A stretch of DNA of 64,000 nucleotides from Coriobacteriia bacterium (GTDB lineage: Bacteria > Actinomycetota > Coriobacteriia > Coriobacteriales > RUG033): positions 1 to 64,000 of the forward strand of contig JAATFL010000020.1 in the NCBI GenBank assembly GCA_015655215.1, in the 5' to 3' direction. How positions within the stretch are numbered: the first letter of the stretch is position 1; every line of letters begins with the position of its first letter. The notes beneath the pieces were generated by a model, which did not search any database, was not told the DNA's origin, and was given only the letters and a program-made list of their open reading frames with translations. Below are positions 63,491 through 64,000 of the stretch, piece by piece. The translations under genes and the position numbers were made by a program.

Positions 63491-64000
63491 GAGAGCTCCT
63501 CGTCGACCGCCCGCACCGCGGCGACGAAGGCGCGGATACGATCCACGTCCTTCACTCCCGGGGCCTACTCGATGCCGCTCGAGACGTCGACGGCGGCCGG
63601 ACGCAGCGTGCGGATGGCCTCGCCCACGTTCTCGGGGGTGAGGCCGCCGGCGAGGACGATGGGGATGCCTGCCGGGAGCGGGGCGAGTGCCGACCAGTCG
63701 AGCACGACCCCCGTGCCACCCTGCTCGCCCGGGACGTCGGAGCCCGTCCTCGTATCCACGAGGAACGAGACGACCGACTGGTCGTAGGCGTGCATCTGGA
63801 CGAGGGGCAACGGCTCGCCTGGGGCGACCCGGATCGACCGGATGACAGGGCGCCCGACCTGCGAGCAGAAAAGCGGGCTCTCGTCGCCGTGCAGCTGCAC
63901 GGAGTCGATGCCGGACGCACCCACGACGGCATCGATGCGCTCCAACGGGTCGTCAGCGAACACGCCCACGCGACGTACCCCCCGAGGTAGCACCTGGAAG
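63487..64000 (-). pseudogene. trpF: Phosphoribosylanthranilate isomerase, 3' part (5' end beyond the window), interrupted by an in-frame TAG at 63565-63567
   Basis: [74 protein letters not shown]-stop; frame intact after TAG, final TGA overlaps trpA ATG. Confidence 0.85.

Noticed and set aside
63487-63567. Genome-wide TAG-to-sense reassignment to explain trpF
   Set aside because: TAG is used as an apparently normal stop in atpC, glpK, prfA and the rubrerythrin gene here, so global recoding is unlikely; only local readthrough or mutation remains possible.

Overview
GC-rich bacterial chromosomal window, most likely Actinomycetota/Coriobacteriia-like (inferred from gene content and composition, not tested). 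It is mostly housekeeping DNA. From low to high coordinate it carries: LCP cell-wall protein; murA; a complete F-type ATP synthase operon (minus strand); a deaminase, upp, glyA, rpiB, glpK; a TsaC(YrdC)-alpha/beta-hydrolase fusion, prmC, prfA; menA; DUF1385; thyX; a long-tailed rpmE; a UbiB-like kinase and a phasin-like protein; MATE and MarR; rho with a long N-terminal extension, coupled to a transaldolase; FKBP; sppA, hom, lysA; a mini-rubredoxin followed by rubrerythrin; rlmH; HtrA; a two-gene NuoL/NuoM-like membrane module; tRNA-Thr and tRNA-Leu; two aldolase-type genes; a divergent MetRS; a NarL-type two-component system; DUF362-ferredoxin; an amino-acid ABC transporter; two oxidoreductases; nadE; trpB, trpA and the 3' part of trpF. 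I see no CRISPR array, rRNA, prophage or IS element. Best candidates for follow-up: (1) an orphan pair of complex-I antiporter-like subunits (40901-45393) that appear to have lost most canonical proton-channel residues, one of them with a ~450-aa soluble acidic insert before its last TM helix; (2) an in-frame TAG in trpF with the reading frame intact to a coupled stop/start with trpA; (3) NadE whose glutaminase domain appears to lack its catalytic triad; (4) a TsaC-lipase-like fusion translationally coupled to glpK; (5) an atypical MetRS with KASSS in place of KMSKS; (6) loop-less perfect palindromes of 50 and 44 bp between genes. All family assignments come from reading the sequence; no database search was run.
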